Shown: positions 8,551-17,422 of the stretch, in pieces | How the letters are laid out: the number at the start of each line of letters is the position of its first letter | How positions within the stretch are numbered: the first letter of the stretch is position 1 | DNA from: an uncultured Akkermansia sp. | GTDB taxonomy: Bacteria; Verrucomicrobiota; Verrucomicrobiia; Verrucomicrobiales; Akkermansiaceae | Length of the DNA: 37,840 bases | Assembly (NCBI GenBank): GCA_947626545.1 | Contig: CANQSS010000020.1 | Coordinates: forward strand, 1 to 37,840 | Reading direction: 5' to 3' | Notes under the pieces: model-generated | Seen by the model: only the letters and a program-made list of their open reading frames with translations | The model's database searches: none | What the model was told of the DNA's origin: nothing | Translations under genes and position numbers: made by a program

Positions 8551-9342
8551 TTAGTCCCTTGCAGTGCCCCAGCGGCGGTGTAACCACATTTCCACCGGGG
8601 AGAAAATGAGTTTGTCCGCTAGCAGGCCGACCAAAATGATGATGAACATGACACCTACAACCTGGTGCATGCGCTGAAGTTCACGACCGTAGTGCAGATA
8701 TTGCCCAATGCCGAAACCGGAGATAACAGACACGTAGATTTCTGCAGCCATGAGTGAGCGCCACGCGAAGGCCCAGCCCTGTTTCATACCGCTCACCACA
8801 AAGGGTGCAGATGCCGGCAGTGTGACGAAGAGCAGAGTGTGCATCGGGGAGGAACCCATGGTGCGCGCCGCACGGGCGTAAATGGGAGGCACATTGCGGA
8901 TGCCGTTTTCGGTGGAGAGCAGCACACTCCACAGCGTCCCCATGATCACCACAAAGAGAAGGGCGGCTTCCGTTTGCCCAAACCAGATACAGGCCAGAGG
9001 CACCCAGCACACGCTCGGCAGCCCTTGGAAGCCGAGACCAAGTACGCCCACGGTGTTACGCATCATCCGAAACCGCGCTGCCAACATGCCGAGCGGTACC
9101 CCGATGATTAGACCGATGGCGTAGCCAATGAGGAGGCGTCGTAGCGTGATGAGCATGGAGAGTGGCAGTTTGCCATTGAGGGTGTTGTCCCATAAATACT
9201 GAGCCACCAAGCTGGGGGAGGGCAAAACATAGGGCGACCACAGTGTGCAGTGGATACCCAGAAAATCGAGATCTCCGGTGATTCCCGCCCAGATGAGGAC
9301 GAGCAGGAGAAAGAAAATGAACGTTTGCGCGATGTTTTTCAT
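8551..9342 (-). CDS. ABC transporter permease, SsuC/TauC type
   Basis: 263 aa inner-membrane protein with about six hydrophobic segments. It has the binding-protein-dependent permease loop around 'A-R-A-A-R-T-M-G-S-S' near the middle, which contacts the ATPase. It is the membrane channel of the aliphatic sulfonate/taurine/nitrate class of importers. It lies 13 bp downstream of the ATPase gene in the same direction. The start chosen is the first ATG, directly before the first membrane segment. Confidence 0.85.
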   Translation of the reverse strand: MKNIAQTFIFFLLLVLIWAGITGDLDFLGIHCTLWSPYVLPSPSLVAQYLWDNTLNGKLPLSMLITLRRLLIGYAIGLIIGVPLGMLAARFRMMRNTVGVLGLGFQGLPSVCWVPLACIWFGQTEAALLFVVIMGTLWSVLLSTENGIRNVPPIYARAARTMGSSPMHTLLFVTLPASAPFVVSGMKQGWAFAWRSLMAAEIYVSVISGFGIGQYLHYGRELQRMHQVVGVMFIIILVGLLADKLIFSPVEMWLHRRWGTARD

Positions 9343-9355
9343 GGGAGGTAAGGTT

Positions 9356-10168
9356 CTAGTCGCATTCGTTGGCTTGATTGTATCCCTTCAGTGCTGCAGT
9401 GATGCGCTGCGAGAGGTCAGCCAAGTCGTGATCGTTGATATTGCGTGGGCGGGGCAGGGATACCTCAAACTCTTCGCGGATGCGTCCCGGGTGCGGCGTG
9501 AAGAGCAGCACCCGGTCTCCGAGGCACGCAGATTCGCGCACGTTGTGTGTTACAAAAATGATGGTTTTTTTGCGTTTCTGCCAGATGTCCTGAATATCGC
9601 CGTATAGCTGTTCGCGGGTCATGGCATCCAGGGCGGAGAAAGGCTCATCCATGAGCAGAATCTTCGGGTTGGGGGCGAGCGAACGTGCCAAGGCCACGCG
9701 CTGTTTCATGCCGCCGGAAAGTTCGTGGATGTTGGCGTGTGCAAAATTATCCATTTTGACGAGGTAGAGGTAGTATTTGGCTACTTCCAGCCGCTCATGA
9801 TTATTCAGGTTTGGCTTTTGCTTGAGTCCGAACATCACGTTGCCGATGACATCTAACCACGGGAAAAGCGCGTGCTCTTGGAACATGACGAGCCTGTCGC
9901 GTCCCGGCTCGGTGATGGGGGTCCCATTGATGAGAGCTCTACCGCTGTCGGGTTTTTCAAGCCCGGCAATGATGTTCAGCAATGTGGATTTCCCGCATCC
10001 GCTGGGGCCCACAAAGCAGACGAATTCACCCTCGCGGATGCTGATGGAAACATCTTGCAGGGCAACGACCGTACCGCCCTGTGTTTCGAAAGTCTTGGTG
10101 ACATGTTCCACGCTGAGGCGAGCGGTGGGGTAGTCGTGCAGTTCGGGGTGCGTGGCATTATCGGTCAT
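9356..10168 (-). CDS. ABC transporter ATPase, SsuB/TauB type
   Basis: 270 aa cytoplasmic ATPase with all motifs: Walker A GPSGCGKST at 54-62, Q-loop at about 97, signature LSGGMKQR at 150-157, Walker B with 'L-L-M-D-E-P' at 171-176 and a switch His in 'F-V-T-H-N-V'. It energises the importer formed with the adjacent permease and binding lipoprotein. Its ATG overlaps the stop of the upstream binding-protein gene by four bases (ATGA), which points to translational coupling. The exact substrate (sulfonate, taurine, nitrate or a pyrimidine) is not resolved by sequence. Confidence 0.88.
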   Translation of the reverse strand: MTDNATHPELHDYPTARLSVEHVTKTFETQGGTVVALQDVSISIREGEFVCFVGPSGCGKSTLLNIIAGLEKPDSGRALINGTPITEPGRDRLVMFQEHALFPWLDVIGNVMFGLKQKPNLNNHERLEVAKYYLYLVKMDNFAHANIHELSGGMKQRVALARSLAPNPKILLMDEPFSALDAMTREQLYGDIQDIWQKRKKTIIFVTHNVRESACLGDRVLLFTPHPGRIREEFEVSLPRPRNINDHDLADLSQRITAALKGYNQANECD

Positions 10169-11145
10169 GGCTGTTGAAGTGGGGTGTAGAGTATGCCTTC
10201 CAGAGCGGGCACGCGATCCAGTAAATCCGCAGCTTGCGCATCTTTGACAAATCGGCGCAGATTGTCCAGATCAATTTCATTGGTAAGGGTGAGCCGACGC
10301 CATGCACTGCGCACCAGCTCGGGATCTACGGGGGTCTGGGTAAGCTCGCTTAGTTCTGCAGCTACGCGCTGTTGGGCTTCACTTGGGTGGTCAAGAATCC
10401 ACTGAGTGAGGTCGCAGTGTGCACGGATGATGGCGGCGACCTCCTTTGGATGTGCTTGCAGCCAGGCCCGGCGCCCCGCCAGCACGGTGGTTACGACATT
10501 CGGCTCCTGTACCAGCAGACGAGCTCCGGCCAGCTTCTCCATCAGAGATACCCACGGTTCCACCGTCCACGAGGCATCTAATTTGCCCTGCTTCATGAGC
10601 TGCAGCTGGAGCGAGGATGTGGTGGGGCTCACGCGCACGTCCCCGCCGCCTTCCAGTGTGCATGTGAGACCATTTTTTGCAAGCCAAGCGCGGCATGATA
10701 CGTCCTGTGTGTTGCCGAGCTGGGGGGTGGCGATACTCTTTCCGCGAAAATCAGTGGGTGCGGAGATGCCGCTGTGAGGATTGACCAACAGTGCTGCACC
10801 GCCGTTCACGGCTCCGGTGAGCAGCCTCATTTCACGTCCGGAGGATACGGAGTAGGCGTTGATGGCCGGACTTGGACCGATGTAGGTGAGATCCGTCGTG
10901 CGTCCGAAGATCGCCTCTGCTGCAGAAGGTCCGGCATTGTATGTCTGCCACTGCACGGTGTAGCCCGGTAGGTAACGCTCAAACCAGCCCTTTCCTTCAC
11001 GGCTCATATTCCGGGCCACAAGAGCTTGCACATGCGTGATGTTCGGAAAGGAGCCGATGCGAACGACCCGCTCTGTGGCATCCTCACGCTGGCATGCAGC
11101 AAGCCCCAGCAGCATTGCACCGAGCGCCATCACCCATATTCTCAT
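10165..11145 (-). CDS. ABC transporter substrate-binding lipoprotein, SsuA/TauA/NMT1 type
   Basis: 326 aa from the ATG at 11145. This start has the Shine-Dalgarno-like GAGGTG six bases upstream; a GTG at 11154 is the in-frame alternative. The N-terminus is a lipoprotein signal with lipobox LAAC (Cys at about 18). The mature part is a type 2 periplasmic binding protein of the NMT1/SsuA superfamily, with 'G-R-T-T-D-L-T-Y-I-G-P-S-P-A-I-N-A-Y' and 'L-A-K-N-G-L' typical of the group. It captures the substrate for the downstream ATPase and permease. First gene of a four-gene operon. Confidence 0.85.
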   Translation of the reverse strand: MRIWVMALGAMLLGLAACQREDATERVVRIGSFPNITHVQALVARNMSREGKGWFERYLPGYTVQWQTYNAGPSAAEAIFGRTTDLTYIGPSPAINAYSVSSGREMRLLTGAVNGGAALLVNPHSGISAPTDFRGKSIATPQLGNTQDVSCRAWLAKNGLTCTLEGGGDVRVSPTTSSLQLQLMKQGKLDASWTVEPWVSLMEKLAGARLLVQEPNVVTTVLAGRRAWLQAHPKEVAAIIRAHCDLTQWILDHPSEAQQRVAAELSELTQTPVDPELVRSAWRRLTLTNEIDLDNLRRFVKDAQAADLLDRVPALEGILYTPLQQP

Positions 11146-11161
11146 CCTTTTCACCTCTGCA

Positions 11162-11190
11162 AGTATAGCAAAATTTGCACTTCACGTCTA
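11162..11190 (-). promoter_or_regulatory. Promoter of the ABC transporter operon
   Basis: On the minus strand TAGACG (11190-11185), a 17-base spacer and TATACT (11167-11162) with an upstream TG (extended -10). Transcription would begin about ten bases before the start codon of the binding protein. Confidence 0.55.
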
Positions 11191-11209
11191 GTTTTGATTG
11201 TGACACAAC

Positions 11210-11270
11210 AGGGCAAACGCATTAGAAAATGCGTTTGCCATGTACGATTTACGATTTACGATGTACGATT
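11210..11270 (-). repeat. Palindromic repeat A, copy 4
   Basis: Minus-strand orientation. Perfect 12-bp arms (11212-11223 and 11228-11239) follow four 7-bp units of the form CGTACAT or CGTAAAT. It lies between the zupT-like stop and the ABC operon promoter. Confidence 0.85.
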
Positions 11271-11294
11271 TGAATGCTAGCGCGCTACGCGCGA

Positions 11295-12104
11295 TTACAA
11301 GGTGAGCGCCATGATAAACATGCCCACGACCACACCACAAATGGAGAGATGATGATGTCCCCAGCGTTCGGCCATGGGCAACAATTCATCGAAAGAGATG
11401 TAAACCATGATGCCGGACACGACGCCGAATAGACACGCCAGCAGCAGCCCGTTTATGTAGGGCAGCAGAATGAGCATGCAGATGACAGCTCCCAGTGGCT
11501 CGGCCATGCCGGTGAGTGTGGCCAAGCGAAACGCCTTGCCGGGCTTGCCCGTGGCGTACATGAGGGGGAGCGCAACCGCGATGCCTTCCGGTATGTTGTG
11601 GATAGCTACCGCCATTGCCACGGAAAGGGCTGTGTCGGTATTGTCAAAGGCAGCTGCTACAGTCGCCATGCCCTCGGGAAAATTATGGAGAGCCATGGCC
11701 AGTGCAAAGAGCAGGGCACCGCGCCGCACATTCTCTCGCCCTGAAAATTGCCCGGTAGCACGTACGTTCTTGAGTTCTGCCGCATCGTGCACCTCATGAG
11801 GGTTTTCGTCTTCCGGGATCATTAAGTCGATGATCCACGCCAGTCCCATACCCCCGAAGAAGGCGGCCATGGCGATCCACTTCTCCCCCGTCATGCCGTC
11901 GAGTTTTCTCAGTGCTGTGGGCATCAGTTCCATGAAGGAGATATACACCATGACCCCTGCACTTGCGCCCAACGCAAAAGTGAGTACGTACGTGTTCGTA
12001 CGCTTCATGAAAAGCGCAACCGCCGCACCCATTCCCGTGCACAGTCCCGCCAACAGCGATAAAATACCGCCCAGCACCAAAGGATGTAGAACACTTACCT
12101 CCAT
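11295..12104 (-). CDS. zupT: ZIP-family zinc/divalent metal transporter
   Basis: 269 aa inner-membrane protein with about eight membrane segments. The two metal-binding signatures are HNFPEG at 140-145 and HNIPEG at 169-174, on adjacent helices as in ZupT. ZupT takes up zinc and other divalent metals. A hydrophilic loop with 'P-E-D-E-N-P-H-E-V-H-D' (about 97-107) may hold metal. The gene is monocistronic, with its own consensus promoter immediately upstream. The start ATG is followed at once by GAGGTA, so no ribosome site is needed or available before it. Confidence 0.88.
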   Translation of the reverse strand: MEVSVLHPLVLGGILSLLAGLCTGMGAAVALFMKRTNTYVLTFALGASAGVMVYISFMELMPTALRKLDGMTGEKWIAMAAFFGGMGLAWIIDLMIPEDENPHEVHDAAELKNVRATGQFSGRENVRRGALLFALAMALHNFPEGMATVAAAFDNTDTALSVAMAVAIHNIPEGIAVALPLMYATGKPGKAFRLATLTGMAEPLGAVICMLILLPYINGLLLACLFGVVSGIMVYISFDELLPMAERWGHHHLSICGVVVGMFIMALTL

Positions 12105-12116
12105 ACCAACGTGACT

Positions 12117-12145
12117 CTTATATCACGCATTCAATCGTCTGTCAA
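12117..12145 (-). promoter_or_regulatory. Promoter of the zupT-like gene
   Basis: Minus strand: TTGACA (12145-12140), a 17-base spacer, TATAAG (12122-12117). Twelve bases separate the -10 from the ATG, leaving an untranslated leader of about five bases. No Zur-like operator could be recognised with confidence. Confidence 0.65.
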
Positions 12146-12165
12146 TGCGTTATATGTGATCTACA

Positions 12166-12312
12166 GCGCAAACGCATTTGAGAGAAGTCAATCAACGAAG
12201 GAAATGTTCTTGTTGACTGATATCAGCATCTATACGTACCAAAAATCGTGACAACCAGCGGTCATCATGTTGATGGCTCCAAAGACTCGTTGTGGGCTCT
12301 CGAGTACATACC
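12166..12312 (+). repeat. Element B, copy 1 (left flank of the GTPase operon, right end missing)
   Basis: It starts with the left arm of palindrome A (GCAAACGCATT) and runs on as GAGAGAAGT. It shares with copies 2 and 3 the landmarks TATACG, CAAAAATC, GTCATCATG (ATCATCATG in copy 2) and GATGGCTC. Similarity fades after about 12290 and the terminal palindrome seen in copies 2 and 3 is absent. Confidence 0.75.
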
Positions 12313-12674
12313 ACCGTTTAGGCTATTTCGTTAGCCGACAGGCGACATTTTGTAGCAAACGGCTCGGCATTTTTTTTGCGCATCTCTTTTCAAAAGCGAT
12401 GTCCAGATAAAATTTTCACTGCTTTTTATTTTTCAACGAGAACACGTCTTTCGAAGCATCTGAATTTGCAAAAGCATACCGTGAGAAAGAAACTAGGCGC
12501 AATTTGTAAATGTTTTTCTTTAAATGGAATACAAATATGACCCAGCATATCGTTTTTGAAAAGAGATAAACTGCTAACGCAGGGGGGCGCCGAACATGGT
12601 TAGGCGCGTACCGTACTACGAAAACACACCTGCAACGATAAGAAGATAGAAAAAACAAATCAACCGTTAACAAA
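12313..12674. other. Intergenic region upstream of the GTPase operon
   Basis: About 360 bp, increasingly A+T-rich, with no convincing gene. A short inverted repeat GGCTA/TAGCC lies at 12321-12336. A weaker AGCCG (12332) and CGGCT (12360) pair is followed by a T run at 12370-12377. I see no confident sigma-70 promoter for the downstream operon and no Shine-Dalgarno sequence before its first ATG. Confidence 0.5.
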
Positions 12675-13433
12675 ATGAAAACAATAAAACAACTTGTGCT
12701 TGTCTGCATTGTAAGCTTAGGGGTGTCGTTTCAAGTTTCGTGGGCCATAGAGGAAAATGATGAGTCTTGTAAGGTTGTAGAGCAGGCGAAACTAGAGTGT
12801 GAATGGGCAGTGACAAAGGCATGCGTGAACCTTGGATTATGGTACGATGAAATCAAGGATAAAAGATCTCAAGGAGCTGCCAGGGAACCTATGAAAGCTC
12901 AGCCCCAAAATGAGGACGCCGCAAAGCAGATTTTGGAGGCAAATCTATTCTCACGCAAGGAGCTGGCAGAGGAGATTAAACATGAGGTGTGTTTTGTTTT
13001 CGATCAGTGGGGAAAGGCTGAAGAAAAGCTCATACAAAAGTTGGGAAACGTCTCGACAGAAAAGAGAAATGAATTGCGAGGCTCCCTTGAATTTTTGAAA
13101 GAAAAGCTCATAAAGAGCGTTACAGACGGTGTATTGCCTTTTGACGAAAAAATTCCCAGTGGGCTGAGAGGAAAGCAAAGCAATGAGTCAAATTCCGTGA
13201 TTGAAATTTGTACAATTGCCACTTCGACACTAGTTGCCCCGTTAGTAGGTCCAATACTAGACACCATACTCGTGACAAAAGATGCGATGGAGCAAAACCG
13301 CAAAGAAGAGGAGCTCCGTAAAAAACTCTGTGCAGGTCTTGATGACGAGTCAGGTAGTAAGCAAGAAAGATTATTCTATGCGCTTATGAAGGGAGTGGAA
13401 AGTCGCGTTTCTGCGTGGGGTATAAGGCACTAA
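12675..13433 (+). CDS. Secreted protein of unknown function (operon gene 1)
   Basis: 252 aa; no family recognised. Residues 1-24 form a clear signal peptide ending 'V-S-W-A'. The mature part is mostly helical in character and rich in Lys and Glu. It has several cysteines (for example in 'E-S-C-K', 'L-E-C-E-W', 'K-A-C-V-N', 'H-E-V-C-F') that could form disulfides in the periplasm. A mildly hydrophobic stretch ('T-L-V-A-P-L-V-G-P-I-L') occurs at about 187-198. First gene of a six-gene cassette, 21 bp before the next gene. Base composition is more A+T-rich than in the surrounding housekeeping genes. Confidence 0.7.
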   Translation: MKTIKQLVLVCIVSLGVSFQVSWAIEENDESCKVVEQAKLECEWAVTKACVNLGLWYDEIKDKRSQGAAREPMKAQPQNEDAAKQILEANLFSRKELAEEIKHEVCFVFDQWGKAEEKLIQKLGNVSTEKRNELRGSLEFLKEKLIKSVTDGVLPFDEKIPSGLRGKQSNESNSVIEICTIATSTLVAPLVGPILDTILVTKDAMEQNRKEEELRKKLCAGLDDESGSKQERLFYALMKGVESRVSAWGIRH

Positions 13434-13454
13434 TTACTTCAGAAACAAATAGGT

Positions 13455-15638
13455 ATGATAGGTAAAGTTATTGTGAGCATCATAAAAGCCCTGGTTCGCC
13501 TTTTTAGCAGTGCGATTTTTTATGCCGTGCTATTCGGTCTTGCAGCTGTGGGAATCTTTTTCTGGGATGGTGGTCTTTCTGAAGCAAGGCTTCGTTCGGA
13601 TCTAATCAAGGCAAATCCCAGATTGGAGGCACGGTTGGTGAATTTGGATAGGGATTATCGACCTGAGGATATGCTGCATGGGTATGAGTATTACCGAAAG
13701 CATTATGGGAAAAGTGCCATGGATTTGTATGCGAAAGATTTGGTAAATGAAAATGGGGAGTCGGTGTTGAAATTGTGCCGCTACATTCGCCTGAATGGAG
13801 GACAAGTTACTCCGCAGCAGGCTCAGATGATGGAAACATTCCTGAGGACAGCTCTGCCGACAGGGAATAAAGATGAGATGTATTTTACGAATGACGAAAA
13901 GAATTTTGGCAGCTCTATGTTGCAACGGTATAGTTCGGCACTTGAAAGGGCTCGTGAGGAGGGAGGGCGGACAGCGGATGTAGTCAAACAGAATTATATC
14001 AGCGTTTGGATGTATGATCTGCTGTGTCTGACAGAGGAAACGAAGTCACGCGATTTGTGGGAAAAATACTGTGATATGTCGGATTGGTTGCCGGATGCTT
14101 TGAGCATTTTTTGGGCATATTCATTGATCGAAGGAGATAATGGCAACGAAGAGAAATCTGCGATAGCAAACAAAGGTGTTGTTGTGAAGAATTTCCTGCG
14201 ATTTATTGGTATGTGTGCGGACTATCCGACTTTCCGCAAACTGGAGGAGGAAGCCGTGATCAAGTGGAGGAACGCGGTACAAGAAAACAAACAGCCCGAA
14301 ACCGATGGTGAACCATCAGACGCGGAGGTGGCGGCAGGTATGATCGTTGCCTTATATGCCGAATATGAGCAATTTGGCAAGGAAATAGAAACTATCTGTC
14401 ATGCTTCATCGATGGAACCCGAGGAATGCGTGAATTTTGTTCAGTCGAATCATACAGCCTTTAATGAGGCCCAAAAAAAGAAAGAGGAACGAAGGGGTAT
14501 AGATGCTGTTTGCCGACTTTACAAGCGTGCCCGCGATGGGGGTATATGGGAAACAATGCTGGAAACACCGGATATACTAAGCGTGTATATGTTTGCTGCC
14601 GAGGATTCCCTTTTTAAGGTTATGCAAGAGAAGAGTGCGTTAGATGTAACCCAACTCATTCTTTATGCTGCGAGTGATGACGGAAAACTTAACCGAGACG
14701 CAGTTTGCAACGCGGTGAAGGCTGTAAGCGTGTACGGGAAGCCGGCAATTGATGCAATGCTGAGGCATCTTGATGACCCTGAGTTACCCAGGATCATGGC
14801 ACACGATTTTCGAAGCTTGTATTTTATTGAAAAAGATCCAAATGGTTGGAAGTATATGTGTGGGGAAGGTTGGCGAGGTTGGTTGGATAAAAATTACGAT
14901 GTTGATGGCAAGCCGAAGAATAAACCTTGGGTTGGTTATGTTCCCCTTGTTGGTTCGGTAATTCAAGTAGGGAAAAATTGGGTGCAGGGATATCCGTGTA
15001 CGTGGGGAGAAATAGGGTGGGCTGCATACGATATCGTGGAGGATGGGTTTGCAATTGCTGCGTTCGTGCTAACAGTACCAGCCGGCGGATCGGGGGGAGT
15101 CGCTGTTAAAGGAGGAATGTCGGCGTTCAAAGCCGCGGTGAAGGCAGGAGGAAAAATAGTTGCGAGGAAAACTGGAAAGGGGATAATAAAGGTGTTTGAA
15201 AAGAAGGGAGGGAAGGAAGTATTGGTTCGAACTGTCGCTAAGAAGGCAACAGCGAGGGCAGCTAGGCGTGTAGCATCTTTATGGAAGCAGGTTAAAGGAA
15301 CTGGACGAGACATACGAGAGAGCATTAGAAGACATCCCCGATTGGCATCCGGTGTAGTGGCAGGGTCCATGATAGGTTTTGAATTTTGCGCGCGTACGCT
15401 GCCCAATGCAGACAAAATAACGTATGGCTTCCTGCATGATTTATGGAAAAAAACGGCAGAATGCGCCCAAGCAGCATCTCGAGGAAGCGCAGATGGCTTG
15501 GCTGATGCCTGTGGCACTCTGTTCGAAAATCCATGGATCCGATATGGAATAGGCATCACCCTCGGTGTTTTAGCATTGTTTTTGTTGTTTAGCGTTATTT
15601 TGGGTAATAAGAGAAAAAAATCACTTCAATACGTATGA
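13455..15638 (+). CDS. Large membrane protein of unknown function (operon gene 2)
   Basis: 727 aa; no family recognised. One membrane segment near the N-terminus (about 15-36) is followed by a long, helical hydrophilic region (about 40-500). Then comes a glycine/alanine-rich stretch including 'Y-V-P-L-V-G-S-V-I-Q' (about 495-505) and a hydrophobic 'A-I-A-A-F-V-L-T-V-P', a basic segment (about 555-640), and a last membrane segment at about 696-717 with a basic tail. The 'P-L-V-G' region loosely recalls pre-toxin linker regions of polymorphic toxins, but that is only an impression. Its stop overlaps the GTPase start by four bases (ATGA), so the two are probably co-translated. Confidence 0.7.
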   Translation: MIGKVIVSIIKALVRLFSSAIFYAVLFGLAAVGIFFWDGGLSEARLRSDLIKANPRLEARLVNLDRDYRPEDMLHGYEYYRKHYGKSAMDLYAKDLVNENGESVLKLCRYIRLNGGQVTPQQAQMMETFLRTALPTGNKDEMYFTNDEKNFGSSMLQRYSSALERAREEGGRTADVVKQNYISVWMYDLLCLTEETKSRDLWEKYCDMSDWLPDALSIFWAYSLIEGDNGNEEKSAIANKGVVVKNFLRFIGMCADYPTFRKLEEEAVIKWRNAVQENKQPETDGEPSDAEVAAGMIVALYAEYEQFGKEIETICHASSMEPEECVNFVQSNHTAFNEAQKKKEERRGIDAVCRLYKRARDGGIWETMLETPDILSVYMFAAEDSLFKVMQEKSALDVTQLILYAASDDGKLNRDAVCNAVKAVSVYGKPAIDAMLRHLDDPELPRIMAHDFRSLYFIEKDPNGWKYMCGEGWRGWLDKNYDVDGKPKNKPWVGYVPLVGSVIQVGKNWVQGYPCTWGEIGWAAYDIVEDGFAIAAFVLTVPAGGSGGVAVKGGMSAFKAAVKAGGKIVARKTGKGIIKVFEKKGGKEVLVRTVAKKATARAARRVASLWKQVKGTGRDIRESIRRHPRLASGVVAGSMIGFEFCARTLPNADKITYGFLHDLWKKTAECAQAASRGSADGLADACGTLFENPWIRYGIGITLGVLALFLLFSVILGNKRKKSLQYV

Positions 15639-17422
15639 AAGAGCATAAAATTTGTTTTTTAGGACCAGCAGGAGTGGGTAAATCCACTTTCCTTGCCGCT
15701 TTGGTGACCATGAGACCAAGCAGCGCATACTTTTTTGTTCCACCAGGTAAAGATGAGGATATTAGCACCCTCATGGATGAGGCACAAAAATTGCGAAGAG
15801 ATCCGAAGATCACCCTGCCGCCCTCCACTACAATTCGACAGATAAGTGGAGAAATCGTTCTCCCAAATGCAGGAAAGGTACTCGTATCTTTCCTCGATTT
15901 CCCAGGGAGTGATTTTAGTGCTATGTATGACTTAAAGGATCAGGGGAAAGCAGAGGAGGTTCGACAATTTGTTCACGATTCAGAGTACATTTATTTTCTC
16001 GTTGAACCGAAGACTTTGCAATCTCCGAAGGAGATTGAGTTGGAGATAAGTCGGTTTCTGGATGTCTTGCGAGATTACCGGAAAGGATATGAGGGTGAAA
16101 AAAAGAAGGATGTGGGTGTGTGCTTGGCACTCACGAAAGCAGATAGCGTGGAGAACAACGAGGAGATTCGATCTGGTGAGGCGAATCGAGAGCAGATTCG
16201 CGAGTATTTTGAGCAATGTGATCCGAAAAGTATTGAAGTACTGCGAAATGAGCTTGGGAAGAACAATTTGTTTTTTGCAGCGTTTAGTACACGCCGTGAA
16301 GATCGGTATGGATTAAGCGAGCAAGACTTTATAAACTTATTCACCCCCGTGGTATGGGATATTAAGCGAAAAGAGAAAATTATAAAGTTTTGGAAATTGA
16401 GACTTGTTTTCTTTGTAATTATTCTGTGTATTGGTTCATCATATTGTGTGAAACAGTACTATGACACACAAAAAAGCGAACAAAAATCAAAGGACCTTCA
16501 GGCAGATGTCACGGAGGTCAATCTTGAAGCAGTCCGCGAAAAGTTGAAAAATCCAGAGCTTGATCAAAAAGTGCGCGATTACTATGTGGAAAAGATCGAG
16601 GAACTAAAAAAACGAGAGAGAGATAAGCTAAAAAAGGCTCGCACCCAAGCAAAAATGTTCCCCGCCGATGAATTTTATCTGAAGAAATATATTAAGGTTT
16701 GTGGAGAGTATGAAAAAATGTTCGGGTCCATACCTCAGAATTTATCGCTGCCTCCAGAATATGCTCAAGTACCGTTGATTAATGGGATATTAGATGTTGT
16801 TGCAAGTAAAGGAAAAAATTTGAGCGGGCGTGTAAGCGCTGTGAGACGTTATCTTTCTTTGGCTCAGGGCAATGTCCCGGATGAGGAGGAAATTAAAAAA
16901 GCGTTGGAATGTGCGGCAACATTACTTGAGGGTAAATTTAAGCTTAAGGTGAGACTCAAATTGAAGAAGGCACTAGAACTTTCTTTTTGGGTCATGTCGG
17001 GGAGGATTGATCTTGAAGACGAAAGAAAAAAGGCAAAACTTGGCATGGCTGAGCAAAAGGAATTTAATAGAGATATTGATTTTGAGTGGAAAATAGGCGA
17101 TCCATTAGAGTTGCATGTTTGGAGAGATCCGAGTAATTGGGAGCCGACTACATGGCGCAATCAATGCAGTAAAATTATAGGTGTGGGTAAAGAAAATTTA
17201 GCTGTTGGATTTTTCTGTGAACTGACAAGGATTTTACCATCAAATATTGAGCCTGGAGACGACAAATTTATTGAGAATATTGACACCTTCAGAACAACCG
17301 TTTGGAGTGCGAAAGATATTGAAATCAAGAAGCAAGATATGGAGAGGGTCGTAAAATATATTCTTACAAATGACTATTGGAAGGAGAGAAAACAGGAAAT
17401 AGAGGAAAAGATGGGCAGATGA
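15635..17422 (+). CDS. Membrane-anchored P-loop GTPase (operon gene 3)
   Basis: 595 aa. The N-terminal GTPase domain has G1 'G-P-A-G-V-G-K-S-T' at 10-18, a G3-type 'D-F-P-G' at 88-91 and G4 'T-K-A-D' at 167-170, so the nucleotide site looks intact and guanine-specific. A single membrane segment lies at about 251-272. The C-terminal half (273-595) is helical and Lys/Glu-rich, with coiled-coil character at about 285-345, and is probably on the other side of the membrane. The layout is TRAFAC-like; a relation to the DO-GTPase families of bacterial conflict systems is possible but unproven. It overlaps both neighbours by four bases, which makes it the core of the operon. Function unknown. Confidence 0.82.
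   Translation: MKEHKICFLGPAGVGKSTFLAALVTMRPSSAYFFVPPGKDEDISTLMDEAQKLRRDPKITLPPSTTIRQISGEIVLPNAGKVLVSFLDFPGSDFSAMYDLKDQGKAEEVRQFVHDSEYIYFLVEPKTLQSPKEIELEISRFLDVLRDYRKGYEGEKKKDVGVCLALTKADSVENNEEIRSGEANREQIREYFEQCDPKSIEVLRNELGKNNLFFAAFSTRREDRYGLSEQDFINLFTPVVWDIKRKEKIIKFWKLRLVFFVIILCIGSSYCVKQYYDTQKSEQKSKDLQADVTEVNLEAVREKLKNPELDQKVRDYYVEKIEELKKRERDKLKKARTQAKMFPADEFYLKKYIKVCGEYEKMFGSIPQNLSLPPEYAQVPLINGILDVVASKGKNLSGRVSAVRRYLSLAQGNVPDEEEIKKALECAATLLEGKFKLKVRLKLKKALELSFWVMSGRIDLEDERKKAKLGMAEQKEFNRDIDFEWKIGDPLELHVWRDPSNWEPTTWRNQCSKIIGVGKENLAVGFFCELTRILPSNIEPGDDKFIENIDTFRTTVWSAKDIEIKKQDMERVVKYILTNDYWKERKQEIEEKMGR

Noticed and set aside
12321..12378. Terminator in the gap before the cassette
   Set aside because: The paired arms are short and separated by a large loop, and the T run does not follow the hairpin directly.
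12416..12709. Minus-strand frame of 97 codons before the cassette
   Set aside because: It overlaps the start of the first cassette gene, lies in A+T-rich DNA and has no recognisable features.
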